A stretch of 5,519 nucleotides of DNA from Synergistaceae bacterium (lineage in GTDB: Bacteria > Synergistota > Synergistia > Synergistales > Thermovirgaceae): the NCBI GenBank assembly GCA_003446665.1, contig DMCT01000063.1, positions 1 through 5,519 on the forward strand, written 5' to 3'. Position numbers and translations under genes: made by a program. Below the pieces are notes generated by a model. It was not told the origin of the DNA. It did no database searches and saw only the letters and a program-made list of their open reading frames with translations. Positions 1-5,519 of this stretch are shown piece by piece; position 1 is the stretch's first letter, and every line of letters starts with the position of its first letter.

Positions 1-632
1 GAGTCTTTCAATGTCATGATCAAGTTATCCAACTTTTTCCTGGCCTCGTTAAGTGATTCCTCCTGATAGAGCTCCCTCAGTCGTTCCTTCGTCCAGTAGA
101 ATCCCTGAATCGCAGGATATTTCCGCAAAAGCCCGTCTAATTCTGCCTTTGCCGTCGACCCCAGCTTCTCCTTGCCCACCAAAAAGATCTTCTTCGGAAT
201 GGAGCGATTTTCCCGCCCCTTGCCTTGCTTCCGGATGTCCTGCTCAATTCTCCGGGCTTCGTCCATCCTCTTGTTCGCATCGGCTATGACATGGAACCGG
301 TCCAGTACGACCCGGGCTTCGGGAAAAAGCCTTTGCACAACCTTCCTGTAGCCGGTCTTCATGTCTATGCAAACTTCCTTCACACGATTCGCCGGTATCT
401 TCTTCAAAAAATCTTCCAGCGTGGCTAGCCTGTCGTCCTCCAGTACACCAACCACCCGCCTTTTCCTCAGTTCCGTCACGATAATCACCATGTCATGATG
501 GCTGAAACTGTGCTCGTCTATACCAAGATGGATCTCTTCCCCCCCTTCCAAAAACTCCATCATCTTCGGCCCTGCTTCCACCCTCGAAAGTATCCGTCGA
601 AGCGTTCCGTAACTCATACCCAGCTCTCTCAT
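1..632 (-). pseudogene. ISL3-family transposase, N-terminally truncated, C-terminus beyond window
   Basis: The minus-strand frame is open from 668 to position 1; the first ATG is at 632 and a second at 617. The visible product is about 210 residues. It starts with a helix-turn-helix-like piece (MRELGMSYGTLRRIL), followed by the catalytic core: the HLGIDEHSF motif with the first acidic residue, then a CIDMKTGYRK segment, then LDRFHVIADANKRMDEARR with the second conserved Asp. Charged helices follow. These are hallmarks of DDE transposases of the ISL3 family, usually about 400 residues with an N-terminal zinc-binding and helix-turn-helix region of 100 or more residues. Here an in-frame TGA at 669-671 and a terminal-repeat-like sequence lie immediately upstream, so most of that N-terminal region is absent. 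The third catalytic acidic residue would lie outside the window. An inactive internally deleted copy is the likeliest reading; an intact short protein acting in trans or as an inhibitor cannot be excluded. Confidence 0.8.
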
Positions 633-654
633 GTCTGTCCCACACTTACACCCT

Positions 655-678
655 TTCCACACGTAAAATCATAGAGCC
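655..678 (-). repeat. Probable terminal inverted repeat of the ISL3 element
   Basis: Read on the minus strand from 678, the sequence begins GGCTCTATGATTTTACG. ISL3-family elements commonly end in GGCTCT or GGNTCT followed by a T-rich stretch. The assignment is by resemblance only; the partner repeat would lie outside the window. The inner limit is arbitrary. Confidence 0.4.
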
Positions 679-686
679 CCATGTCC

Positions 687-714
687 TTGACAAAACCCTG
701 CTATCGGGGATAAT
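687..714 (+). promoter_or_regulatory. Sigma70-type promoter of the helicase gene
   Basis: A perfect -35 hexamer TTGACA (687-692) is followed after 16 bases by GATAAT (709-714), a five-of-six match to TATAAT. Transcription would start near 721, giving a leader of about 80 nt before the TTG start at 803. The -35 box begins 8 bases outside the presumed end of the ISL3 element, so the promoter appears to belong to the host sequence. It also argues against translation starting at 722, which would be essentially at the transcription start. Confidence 0.65.
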
Positions 715-746
715 CACGAGGTTGTTATCTAGGGCTTGCATCATCA

Positions 747-774
747 GGCGCCCGGGGTCGGGTGTCTTTATTTT
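747..774 (+). promoter_or_regulatory. Terminator-like hairpin in the helicase leader (possible attenuator)
   Basis: GGCGCCCG (747-754) pairs with CGGGTGTC (759-766) across a 4-base loop, forming 8 pairs of which two are G-U. A T-rich run TTTATTTT (767-774) follows directly, the form of an intrinsic terminator. It lies between the promoter and the start codon. An alternative stem can be drawn in which GGGC (732-735) pairs with GCCC (750-753), supported by TTG (736-738) with CAG (745-747). This would consume the left arm of the terminator hairpin. Regulation by attenuation is inferred; no ligand or leader peptide is recognised. Confidence 0.4.
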
Positions 775-788
775 GTCTCAGCTCGTAC

Positions 789-794
789 AGGAGG
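789..794 (+). promoter_or_regulatory. Ribosome binding site that sets the helicase start
   Basis: A full AGGAGG lies 8 bases before a TTG codon at 803 that is in frame with the helicase. No comparable site precedes the upstream in-frame TTG at 722, so this site decides the start. Confidence 0.75.
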
Positions 795-802
795 AAAAAA
801 GA

Positions 803-2530
803 TTGGTACAAGAAACAGTAACAAAAGTTTTTGAAGGTATTGGGGATGAACTTGCAAACAAACTGGTACAGCGGGGATTCTCCCGTTTTACCCCGGTTCA
901 GGAAGAAGTTATAAAACTCGACGAAAAAAAAGACATGGTTGTCCGGGCAAAGACCGGTTCCGGAAAAACGCTTGCCTTTTTGCTTCCATTGTATGATGAA
1001 AACAGGCTACAACAAGGATCTCCCAGGACGGTAATTCTTTCACCTACGCGGGAGCTCGCGCAGCAGACGGCCCGGGAAGCCAGCTGGCTGGCACGCGGGC
1101 AGGATATTTCTGTAGCCACTCTGGTGGGCGGCATGAACATGTCCGAACAGATCCGCGATCTCAAAAGAGGAGCTTCCGTTGTCATCGGCACCCCGGGAAG
1201 GACCCTTGACCACTTGAGAAAAGGGACCCTCGACCTTTCATTGGTTCATACCGTTGTCCTGGATGAGGGGGACCAGATGCTCGATATGGGTTTCAGGGAA
1301 GAACTTGAGGCCATACTGGACGCGGCGGGAGCACGGGAACGGACGTGGCTGTTTTCCGCGACGATGCCCGAAGAAATGCAGAGGCTTTTAAAAAAATACC
1401 TCACAGAACCGACGTTTTTGTCGCTCGTCGAAGAAGGGCAGCAGCACTCCGAAATCAGGCATAAAATCTACCAGGTCCCGCGAAGAAGGAAAATAGAAGG
1501 ACTTGTCAATGTGTTGCTCTGGGAAAATCCCGAAAAAGGACTGATATTCTGTCACACGAAAGCCGAAACGGCTGAAATATCCCGACGCCTTGCGGAAGAG
1601 GGATTTGGCGTCGGTTGTCTGCACGGAGACATGACCCAAAGGGAAAGAAACAACACGCTTTCGACCTTCAGGAACGGGCAAATAGCTTTGCTGGTGGCTA
1701 CAAACGTGGCCGCACGAGGGCTTGACATACCTGAAATTGAAAAGGTTTTCCAGTTTGGCTTGCCCGATGATCTTGAAACTTTCACTCACAGGAGCGGAAG
1801 AACCGGCAGAGCCGGGGAAGAAGGCGAAAATATAGTAATTCTTTGCCCCAGTGAGGCTTCGAAGTTCAGGGCTATGATCCGTCGCACGTCTGTTGAAACG
1901 GAGTGGCTAAACGTCCCCGATGGACAAAAGATAAGAGAGAAACGACGTCTTGAGTGGCATCGCGAATTACTCGAAGGAGATGAAATTCCATCGGAGGATT
2001 TGATGAAATGGGCCAGTCGCCTTCTAGAAAAAGAATCTCCGGAAGTTGTTATTTCCAGGCTTCTCAAGGAAATCGAAGGTAATATGCCCGAAGGATATGA
2101 ACTTGGGGAAGAACTCGAAAGAGAATTTGCCCGAAAGGGATCGAACAGGAGAGACTTGCGCGATAGAGCCTCGACTCGATCAACGAAAGGCTTCCACACG
2201 TTTGTCAGGCTGGGACTTAAGTCCTCCAGGGACTGGAACGTGGGAAGAGTGCTTGGGAGCATATGTAACGCCCTTGATGTAAGCGGCAAGGAAGTAACGC
2301 GGATAGATATCAGTGGGGATACCGTCCAGGTTGGCTTAATGCCTGAGGCCCTCAGGAAATTCAATGAGGATACGGGATCACTGGGCAAATGGGGCCTCAC
2401 CAAGCAGGGCGTGGCGGAGCAACGAAGCGGAAAAGGTTTCAAAAAAGAGGTCAAACGTCAAAATCGCACTGCTAAAAGAAGCAATAGGGACAGACAGAAA
2501 ACATATCAAGGGCAGTACAGATCTAATTAA
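803..2530 (+). CDS. DEAD-box-family ATP-dependent RNA helicase with D-E-G-D motif II
   Basis: The 575-residue product is an RNA helicase that uses ATP to unwind short RNA duplexes; such proteins act in ribosome assembly, RNA decay or cold adaptation in the cytoplasm. Ordered motifs are clear: Q motif (Phe26 to Gln33, GFSRFTPVQ), motif I AKTGSGKT (49-56), Ia PTRELAQ (81-87), GG (109-110), Ib TPGR (130-133), motif II D-E-G-D (154-157), III SAT (185-187), IV LIFCHT (247-252), V ATNVAARGLD (299-308) and VI HRSGRTGRAG (329-338). A charged linker (about 365-460) follows. Residues about 464-520 (FHTFVRLGL onward) look like the small RNA-binding domain of DbpA/CsdA or Gu-type helicases. The last ~40 residues are a Lys/Arg/Gln-rich basic tail. 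The TTG start at 803 is chosen from the AGGAGG site and upstream promoter; a longer form from 722 would add 27 unconvincing residues. It is transcribed alone, ending in its own terminator. The family is certain. Which paralogue it is (deaD, csdA, dbpA or cshA-like) cannot be decided, and the Ala-to-Gly change in motif II is unusual. Confidence 0.95.
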   Translation: MVQETVTKVFEGIGDELANKLVQRGFSRFTPVQEEVIKLDEKKDMVVRAKTGSGKTLAFLLPLYDENRLQQGSPRTVILSPTRELAQQTAREASWLARGQDISVATLVGGMNMSEQIRDLKRGASVVIGTPGRTLDHLRKGTLDLSLVHTVVLDEGDQMLDMGFREELEAILDAAGARERTWLFSATMPEEMQRLLKKYLTEPTFLSLVEEGQQHSEIRHKIYQVPRRRKIEGLVNVLLWENPEKGLIFCHTKAETAEISRRLAEEGFGVGCLHGDMTQRERNNTLSTFRNGQIALLVATNVAARGLDIPEIEKVFQFGLPDDLETFTHRSGRTGRAGEEGENIVILCPSEASKFRAMIRRTSVETEWLNVPDGQKIREKRRLEWHRELLEGDEIPSEDLMKWASRLLEKESPEVVISRLLKEIEGNMPEGYELGEELEREFARKGSNRRDLRDRASTRSTKGFHTFVRLGLKSSRDWNVGRVLGSICNALDVSGKEVTRIDISGDTVQVGLMPEALRKFNEDTGSLGKWGLTKQGVAEQRSGKGFKKEVKRQNRTAKRSNRDRQKTYQGQYRSN

Positions 2531-2561
2531 ATGAGAGCAGTTTTATACAAGAAACTCTGAA

Positions 2562-2597
2562 CCGGGAAGGCTCACGTAGCCTTTCCGGGTTTTGTTT
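2562..2597 (+). terminator. Intrinsic terminator of the helicase gene
   Basis: CCGGGAAGGCT (2562-2572) pairs with AGCCTTTCCGG (2578-2588), giving 11 pairs with one G-U, around a 5-base loop. TTTTGTTT (2590-2597) follows. It lies 31 bases after the helicase stop codon. Confidence 0.85.
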
Positions 2598-2735
2598 CCC
2601 CTGGTTTGGCTGAACAGCAGTTGTATAGAAAACCTGAACATGTGAAGAAAGGTTTTACACGTAGTTGACCTGGATGAGTGCGCAAAAATTTGTGAGCAGT
2701 ATGTATATCCTGACCGTTAGGTTAACAAATGTGCT
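2598..2735. other. Gene-free spacer between the two terminators
   Basis: The 138 bases between the helicase terminator and the bidirectional terminator contain no convincing gene. The only structure seen is a short inverted repeat, AAAACCT (2629-2635) with AGGTTTT (2650-2656), around a 14-base loop and without a T tract. Confidence 0.6.
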
Positions 2736-2768
2736 AAAAAAGCCGGGAGATGTAACCTCCCGGCTTTT
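2736..2768. terminator. Bidirectional intrinsic terminator between helicase and wrbA
   Basis: GCCGGGAG (2742-2749) and CTCCCGGC (2757-2764) form a perfect 8-bp GC-rich stem with a 7-base loop. It is flanked by A6 on the left (2736-2741) and T4 on the right (2765-2768), which extend the stem by four A-T pairs. On the minus strand the T6 tract follows the stem, 16 bases past the wrbA stop codon, so its main role is probably ending wrbA. On the plus strand it backs up the helicase terminator. Confidence 0.9.
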
Positions 2769-2784
2769 AATATCGCGGCTGAGT

Positions 2785-3429
2785 TCAGGATGAAAGTTCC
2801 TTTAACATGTTTTCCCTTTTCTCGGCCAGTGCCGAGGCAAGCAAAGCGATGTACTTGCCCTGGTACCTTGCTCCAGCGAGCTCCGTTTCCGAGGGTTGTC
2901 TTTCTCCGAGGTTTCCCGCTATTGTCGTGGCTCCGTAAGGGCTTCCCCCTACTATTTTTGTAATGTCCGTCTGGTCCTCAAAGGTATAGGGAAGACCTGC
3001 TACGACCATGCCGTGATGTAGTAACGAGATGAGGAAACTGAGCAATGTCGTTTCCTGGCCGCCGTGCTGACTTCCGGTGCTTGTGAAGACGCCACCGACC
3101 TTGCCTACGAGGGCTCTTTCCTGCCAGAGCCCTCCCGTCGCGTCCAGAAAACTCCTCATTTGTCCCGCCATATTGCCGAAACGTGTAGGAGTTCCAAAAA
3201 GTATTGCGTCGGCTTCGACCAGATCCTGTGGTGTGGCCACCGGAACGTGGGCAAAGGCCTTTTGCGCCTCCAGAGCATTCATCTTGCTCAGAATTTCTTC
3301 TGGTAACGTCTCCGGGACACGCTTTAGTAGGACCTCTGTTCCAGGGACTTCCCGTGCACCTTCAGCCGCGGCCTCAGCCATGGCGTATACGTGTCCGTAA
3401 GTTGAGTAGAACAGTACTAGGATTTTCAT
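2785..3429 (-). CDS. wrbA: NAD(P)H:quinone oxidoreductase, WrbA type (FMN flavoprotein)
   Basis: The 214-residue flavodoxin-fold enzyme should transfer two electrons from NAD(P)H to quinones through FMN, avoiding semiquinone radicals; it is cytosolic and usually tetrameric. The FMN phosphate-binding loop is near the N-terminus ([13 protein letters not shown], residues 8-20). The WrbA signature [16 protein letters not shown] spans 81-96, followed by [19 protein letters not shown] (115-128), [13 protein letters not shown] (136-148) and [12 protein letters not shown] (161-172) then GERQPSE are all typical of WrbA. Length is close to E. coli WrbA (198 residues). The start at 3429 (MKILVLFYS) is preceded by GGGAGG at 3437-3442 with a 7-base gap; an upstream in-frame ATG at 3504 would add 25 residues unlike the family and overlap the preceding terminator. 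It appears to be a single-gene unit ending at the terminator at 2736-2768 and lies on the same strand as the ABC operon upstream. Such genes are often stress-induced, but no operator is recognised. Confidence 0.93.
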   Translation of the reverse strand: MKILVLFYSTYGHVYAMAEAAAEGAREVPGTEVLLKRVPETLPEEILSKMNALEAQKAFAHVPVATPQDLVEADAILFGTPTRFGNMAGQMRSFLDATGGLWQERALVGKVGGVFTSTGSQHGGQETTLLSFLISLLHHGMVVAGLPYTFEDQTDITKIVGGSPYGATTIAGNLGERQPSETELAGARYQGKYIALLASALAEKRENMLKELSS

Positions 3430-3436
3430 GATCGAA

Positions 3437-3442
3437 CCTCCC
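3437..3442 (-). promoter_or_regulatory. Ribosome binding site of wrbA
   Basis: The minus strand reads GGGAGG seven bases before the ATG at 3429. It selects that codon over the more distal in-frame ATGs at 3444 and 3504. Confidence 0.7.
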
Positions 3443-3463
3443 ATCGATTCCTCTAGAAGTAAT

Positions 3464-3487
3464 TCAATATTAGAATAACATATATGC
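3464..3487 (-). promoter_or_regulatory. AT-rich candidate promoter region of wrbA
   Basis: Between the upstream terminator and the wrbA ribosome binding site the minus strand is strongly AT-rich and offers several -10-like hexamers: TATATG (3484-3479), TATTCT (3477-3472) and TAATAT (3472-3467). No good -35 hexamer stands at the right distance from any of them. A promoter is expected here because a terminator precedes it, but its exact position is not resolved. Confidence 0.3.
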
Positions 3488-3527
3488 AAAAAAAGCGAAA
3501 GCACGAAGGACAGTGCAACGCCTCTTT
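3488..3527 (-). terminator. Probable intrinsic terminator of the ABC exporter operon
   Basis: On the minus strand, AAAGAGGCG (3527-3519) pairs with CGCTTTTTT (3497-3489), with G-U pairs. Inside it GCAC (3516-3513) pairs with GTGC (3504-3501), separated by a small internal loop and capped by an 8-base loop. The strand then runs through seven Ts (3494-3488). It lies about 70 bases after the permease stop. The stem is imperfect, so termination may be partial and allow read-through into wrbA. Confidence 0.5.
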
Positions 3528-3594
3528 CAGGAAAAACAAGGGAACCGTGGCTGAAATTGTTTGCGGGCCCCGGTTTTCTCCTGCTTGAGGTGGT

Positions 3595-4824
3595 TTATTC
3601 ATGCCGGAGCGCGTCGATCGGATTTAGCTGAGAGGCCTTCCAGGCGGGGAAGAAACCGAAGAATATCCCGATGCCCGCCGAAAAAGCGACGGCCAACACG
3701 ACGGAAAAGGGAGAAATTATGGTTTGCCAGCCTGCGTAACGGGAAAGTAAAGTGGCTCCCAAAGCGCCCATTGCCATACCGAAAATCCCGCCCAGAAGCG
3801 ACATGATGATCGCTTCCGAGAGAAACTGGGCCAGTATATCCCGCGTTCTCGCTCCCAAGGCCATGCGAATGCCTATTTCCCTGGTCCTTTCAGTGACTGA
3901 GACCAACATGATGTTCATGATGCCTATGCCACCGACCAGAAGCGACACAGAGGCAATGGAAGCCAAAAGAAGAGCCATTATCCTTGTGGATTCACGGGCG
4001 GCATCCATGAATTCTTGCAGGTTGCGGATAGTAAAATCTCTTTCCTGCCCCGGCCGTATGCGGTGCCTCAATTCCAACAGGTTCCCGATCTGGATTTCCG
4101 CCTCCGAAAGGAGCTCGGAGCTTTTGGCCTTGGCCATGATATTGTTGAGCCCCCCGGGCCCCCGAGATCCGAAAAGGCGTTTTTGGGCCGTGGTGACGGG
4201 CACGAACATGATGTCGTCCTGATCGCTTCCTGTCGAAGAGCCGCCTTTGGATTCCATAAGGCCGATAACCTGCATGGGAACCTTGTTGACCCTGACGATC
4301 TCTCCTATGGGGTTCATCCCCCCGAAAAGTTCTTTTGCCACTGTTTGGCCCAGGATGCAGACTTTGCTGGCGCTTCTTATATCCGAATCGTTCATGTTTC
4401 TGCCCGATTCAATCACCCATTCCCTTACGTTGGTGATCGATGGGTTAGTGCCCCATACCGTGGTTGACCAGTTGGCGTTCCCATAGACGATTTGCGCCGT
4501 GCCTCTTCGAACAGGAGCCACGTCCTCCACGGCAGGGCATTCTTCAAGGATTGCCCGGGCGTCTTCAAGAGTCAGGGCGGAGTCCGACGAAAGCCTCATG
4601 CGTGCTCCTCCGCTGGTGGTCGCCCCGGGAAGGATCATCAGGAGGTTACTGCCCATGCCCGAAATGGTTTCGGCAATCTGCCTGTTGGCACCAGTGCCTA
4701 CGGCGAACATGGCGATAACAGCAGCCACGCCGATGATGATGCCGAGCATGGTCAAGGCCGACCGCATCTTGTTGGCCCTCAGAGAGCGAAAGGAAATGCG
4801 CAAAATTTCTCCAGGCGGTATCAT
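3595..4824 (-). CDS. ABC transporter permease, MacB/FtsX type
   Basis: The 409-residue product is the membrane subunit of a MacB-type ABC exporter, which uses ATP hydrolysis in the cytoplasm to drive conformational change and export from the periplasmic side. It has the family layout. A short cytoplasmic N-terminus is followed by TM1 (about 24-44, TMLGIIIGVAAVIAM). A large extracytoplasmic MacB core domain spans about 46-280. Three C-terminal TM helices follow (about 283-308, 338-360 and 373-393). The cytoplasmic loop ERTREIGIRMALGA (312-325) is the highly conserved FtsX-family segment next to the ATPase, and the protein ends in the typical NPIDALRHE. Length matches stand-alone permeases of this class (about 400). 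The ATG at 4824 overlaps the stop of the ATPase gene and has AGGAGGG ten bases upstream, so the two genes are translationally coupled. Substrate cannot be read from sequence: MacB relatives export macrolides, peptides or lipoproteins. LolC/E-type lipoprotein release is less likely given the MacB-like sequence. Confidence 0.93.
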   Translation of the reverse strand: MIPPGEILRISFRSLRANKMRSALTMLGIIIGVAAVIAMFAVGTGANRQIAETISGMGSNLLMILPGATTSGGARMRLSSDSALTLEDARAILEECPAVEDVAPVRRGTAQIVYGNANWSTTVWGTNPSITNVREWVIESGRNMNDSDIRSASKVCILGQTVAKELFGGMNPIGEIVRVNKVPMQVIGLMESKGGSSTGSDQDDIMFVPVTTAQKRLFGSRGPGGLNNIMAKAKSSELLSEAEIQIGNLLELRHRIRPGQERDFTIRNLQEFMDAARESTRIMALLLASIASVSLLVGGIGIMNIMLVSVTERTREIGIRMALGARTRDILAQFLSEAIIMSLLGGIFGMAMGALGATLLSRYAGWQTIISPFSVVLAVAFSAGIGIFFGFFPAWKASQLNPIDALRHE

Positions 4825-5519
4825 GCCCTTTGTTCCCTCCTGCGTGTATTCCTCTCGTCGGAAAGAATCAGTCCGTCCTTTACTGTGATAATGCGTCGGG
4901 CGTAACCCGCTATTTCAGGTTCATGGGTGACCAAAACGACTGTAACTCCCGACTTTTTGTTCATGTTCGCTATCAAATCCATTATCTCGACGCTTGTTTT
5001 AGAATCAAGGTTGCCCGTGGGTTCATCGGCCAGGATAAGAGGGGCGCCGTTCACGAGTGCCCGCGCAAGGGCTACGCGCTGTTGCTGCCCGCCGGACAGC
5101 TGGTGAGGCTGGTGATGCTCCCTTCCGGCCAGGCCAACCAGCTGCAGGTATTTTTTTGCCCTTTGGTGCCGAGTTTCTACCGGGACTCCGCTATACAGCA
5201 TCGGTATCTCTACATTTTCCACCGCTGTCATCCTGTGAAGAAGGTTGAACCCTTGAAAAACGAAGCCGATTTGTCGATTGCGGATCTTTGCAAGTTCGTC
5301 AGGCGATAACCTTTCCACGTTTTCACCGTTCAACCTGTAGACACCAGAAGTCGGCACGTCTAGACAGCCCAAAATGTTCATGAGAGTGGATTTGCCTGAT
5401 CCGGAAGCTCCCATTATCGCCAAGAACTCCCCTTGCTCAACCGAAAGGTCGATGCCACGCAGGGCCTCGACAGCGATGTCGCCGAGCTTGTATGTTTTGG
5501 ATATTTCTGAAAGTTCGAT
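4821..5519 (-). CDS. ABC transporter ATP-binding protein, MacB/LolD type (start beyond window)
   Basis: The frame is open from the right edge of the window and gives 232 residues. The family is about 225-240 long, so only a few N-terminal residues are missing. The apparent in-frame TTG at 5423 is not the start, because it would remove the A-loop and first strand. Counting from the first visible residue: A-loop Tyr10; Walker A GASGSGKST (37-45); Q-loop Gln89 in FVFQGFNLL; signature LSGGQ (141-145) followed by QQRVALARAL; Walker B LILADE (161-166) with catalytic Glu166; D-loop NLDS (170-173); H-switch His199 in VTHEPE. All catalytic residues are intact. RMTAVENVEIPMLYSGV after the Q-loop is typical of the MacB/LolD subfamily. 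It should dimerise and power the permease encoded directly downstream, whose ATG overlaps its TGA by four bases. A periplasmic adaptor gene of MacA type is expected upstream, outside the window. Confidence 0.95.
   Translation of the reverse strand: MELSEISKTYKLGDIAVEALRGIDLSVEQGEFLAIMGASGSGKSTLMNILGCLDVPTSGVYRLNGENVERLSPDELAKIRNRQIGFVFQGFNLLHRMTAVENVEIPMLYSGVPVETRHQRAKKYLQLVGLAGREHHQPHQLSGGQQQRVALARALVNGAPLILADEPTGNLDSKTSVEIMDLIANMNKKSGVTVVLVTHEPEIAGYARRIITVKDGLILSDERNTRRREQRA
4835..4841 (-). promoter_or_regulatory. Ribosome binding site of the permease inside the ATPase gene
   Basis: AGGAGGG on the minus strand lies ten bases before the permease ATG at 4824 and within the last codons of the ATPase gene, where it encodes part of the Arg-rich C-terminus. 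With the 4-base stop/start overlap this supports coupled translation. Confidence 0.6.

Larger units (their letters stand above)
1..678 (-). mobile_element. ISL3-family insertion sequence remnant (left part of window, continues outside)
   Basis: The stretch contains the central part of an ISL3-type transposase on the minus strand. It ends, read outward, in a sequence beginning GGCTCTATGATTTTACG (minus strand from 678), which resembles the GGCTCT-type terminal inverted repeats known for this family. The other end lies before position 1, so neither the matching repeat nor the usual 8-bp target duplication can be tested here. Only about 46 bases separate the presumed terminal repeat end from the first usable ATG of the transposase core, too little for the usual N-terminal region. 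The boundary at 678 is inferred from the repeat-like sequence. Confidence 0.55.

Noticed and set aside
53..428. Plus-strand reading frames over the transposase
   Set aside because: Both are antisense to the recognisable ISL3 core and have low-complexity Pro/Ser-rich products without family resemblance.
630..700. Alternative minus-strand frame upstream of the transposase (VKDMGLYDFTCGKG) as a frameshifted N-terminus
   Set aside because: The stretch is better explained as the IS terminal repeat and flank; it does not resemble the zinc-binding region of ISL3 transposases and quickly meets a stop.
1786..2454. Long 222-codon minus-strand reading frame inside the helicase
   Set aside because: Ser/Leu/Pro-rich product typical of an antisense shadow; the plus-strand frame carries all helicase motifs.
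2629..2656. Inverted repeat AAAACCT / AGGTTTT
   Set aside because: Only seven AT-rich pairs with a 14-base loop and no T tract; expected by chance in this spacer.
2674..2793. Small plus-strand ORF of 39 codons starting ATGAGTGCG
   Set aside because: It runs through the bidirectional terminator stem into the 3' end of wrbA, has no clear ribosome binding site and resembles nothing.
3563..3576. GC-rich palindrome GCGGGCCCCGG after the permease stop as a terminator
   Set aside because: It has no room for a loop and no T tract on the minus strand.
3752..4905. Several plus-strand reading frames of 79-156 codons across the permease and the ATPase 3' end
   Set aside because: They are antisense to well-recognised coding sequence and show no motifs or ribosome binding sites.
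4821..5423. ATPase starting at the TTG at 5423
   Set aside because: This would drop the A-loop Tyr and first strand; the frame continues with family-typical sequence to the window edge at 5519.

Overview
This is an ordinary stretch of bacterial chromosome with four recognisable genes and one transposon remnant. It looks like a moderate-GC bacterium that initiates well on strong AGGAGG-type ribosome binding sites and uses TTG starts. The MacB-type ABC ATPase and its permease are separate genes, not the single fused protein of E. coli. A Synergistota or Firmicutes-like anaerobe would fit, but this rests on general impression and is low confidence.

Layout. Positions 1-678 hold the end of an ISL3-family insertion sequence on the minus strand. 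It has a recognisable catalytic core but no room for the usual N-terminal DNA-binding region, so it is probably internally deleted. Just outside its terminal end is a good sigma70-type promoter (687-714), followed by an ~80-nt leader that contains a terminator-like hairpin. The leader feeds a plus-strand DEAD-box-family RNA helicase (803-2530, TTG start) whose motif II reads D-E-G-D. The helicase gene ends in a clear intrinsic terminator (2562-2597). After a short gene-free stretch, a second symmetrical terminator (2736-2768) faces the convergent minus-strand gene wrbA (2785-3429), an FMN-dependent NAD(P)H:quinone oxidoreductase. Upstream of wrbA on the same strand is a MacB-type ABC exporter operon: ATPase (4821 to beyond 5519) then permease (3595-4824), coupled by a 4-base stop/start overlap. 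It is separated from wrbA by a probable terminator (3488-3527).

How the genes work together. The ATPase and permease should form one exporter complex in the inner membrane; a periplasmic adaptor gene (macA-like) would be expected beyond the right edge. wrbA and the helicase look like independent single-gene transcription units. I found no CRISPR array, RNA gene or evident novel multi-gene system. The points most worth checking are the altered helicase motif II, the possible attenuator in the helicase leader and the deleted ISL3 element beside the helicase promoter.
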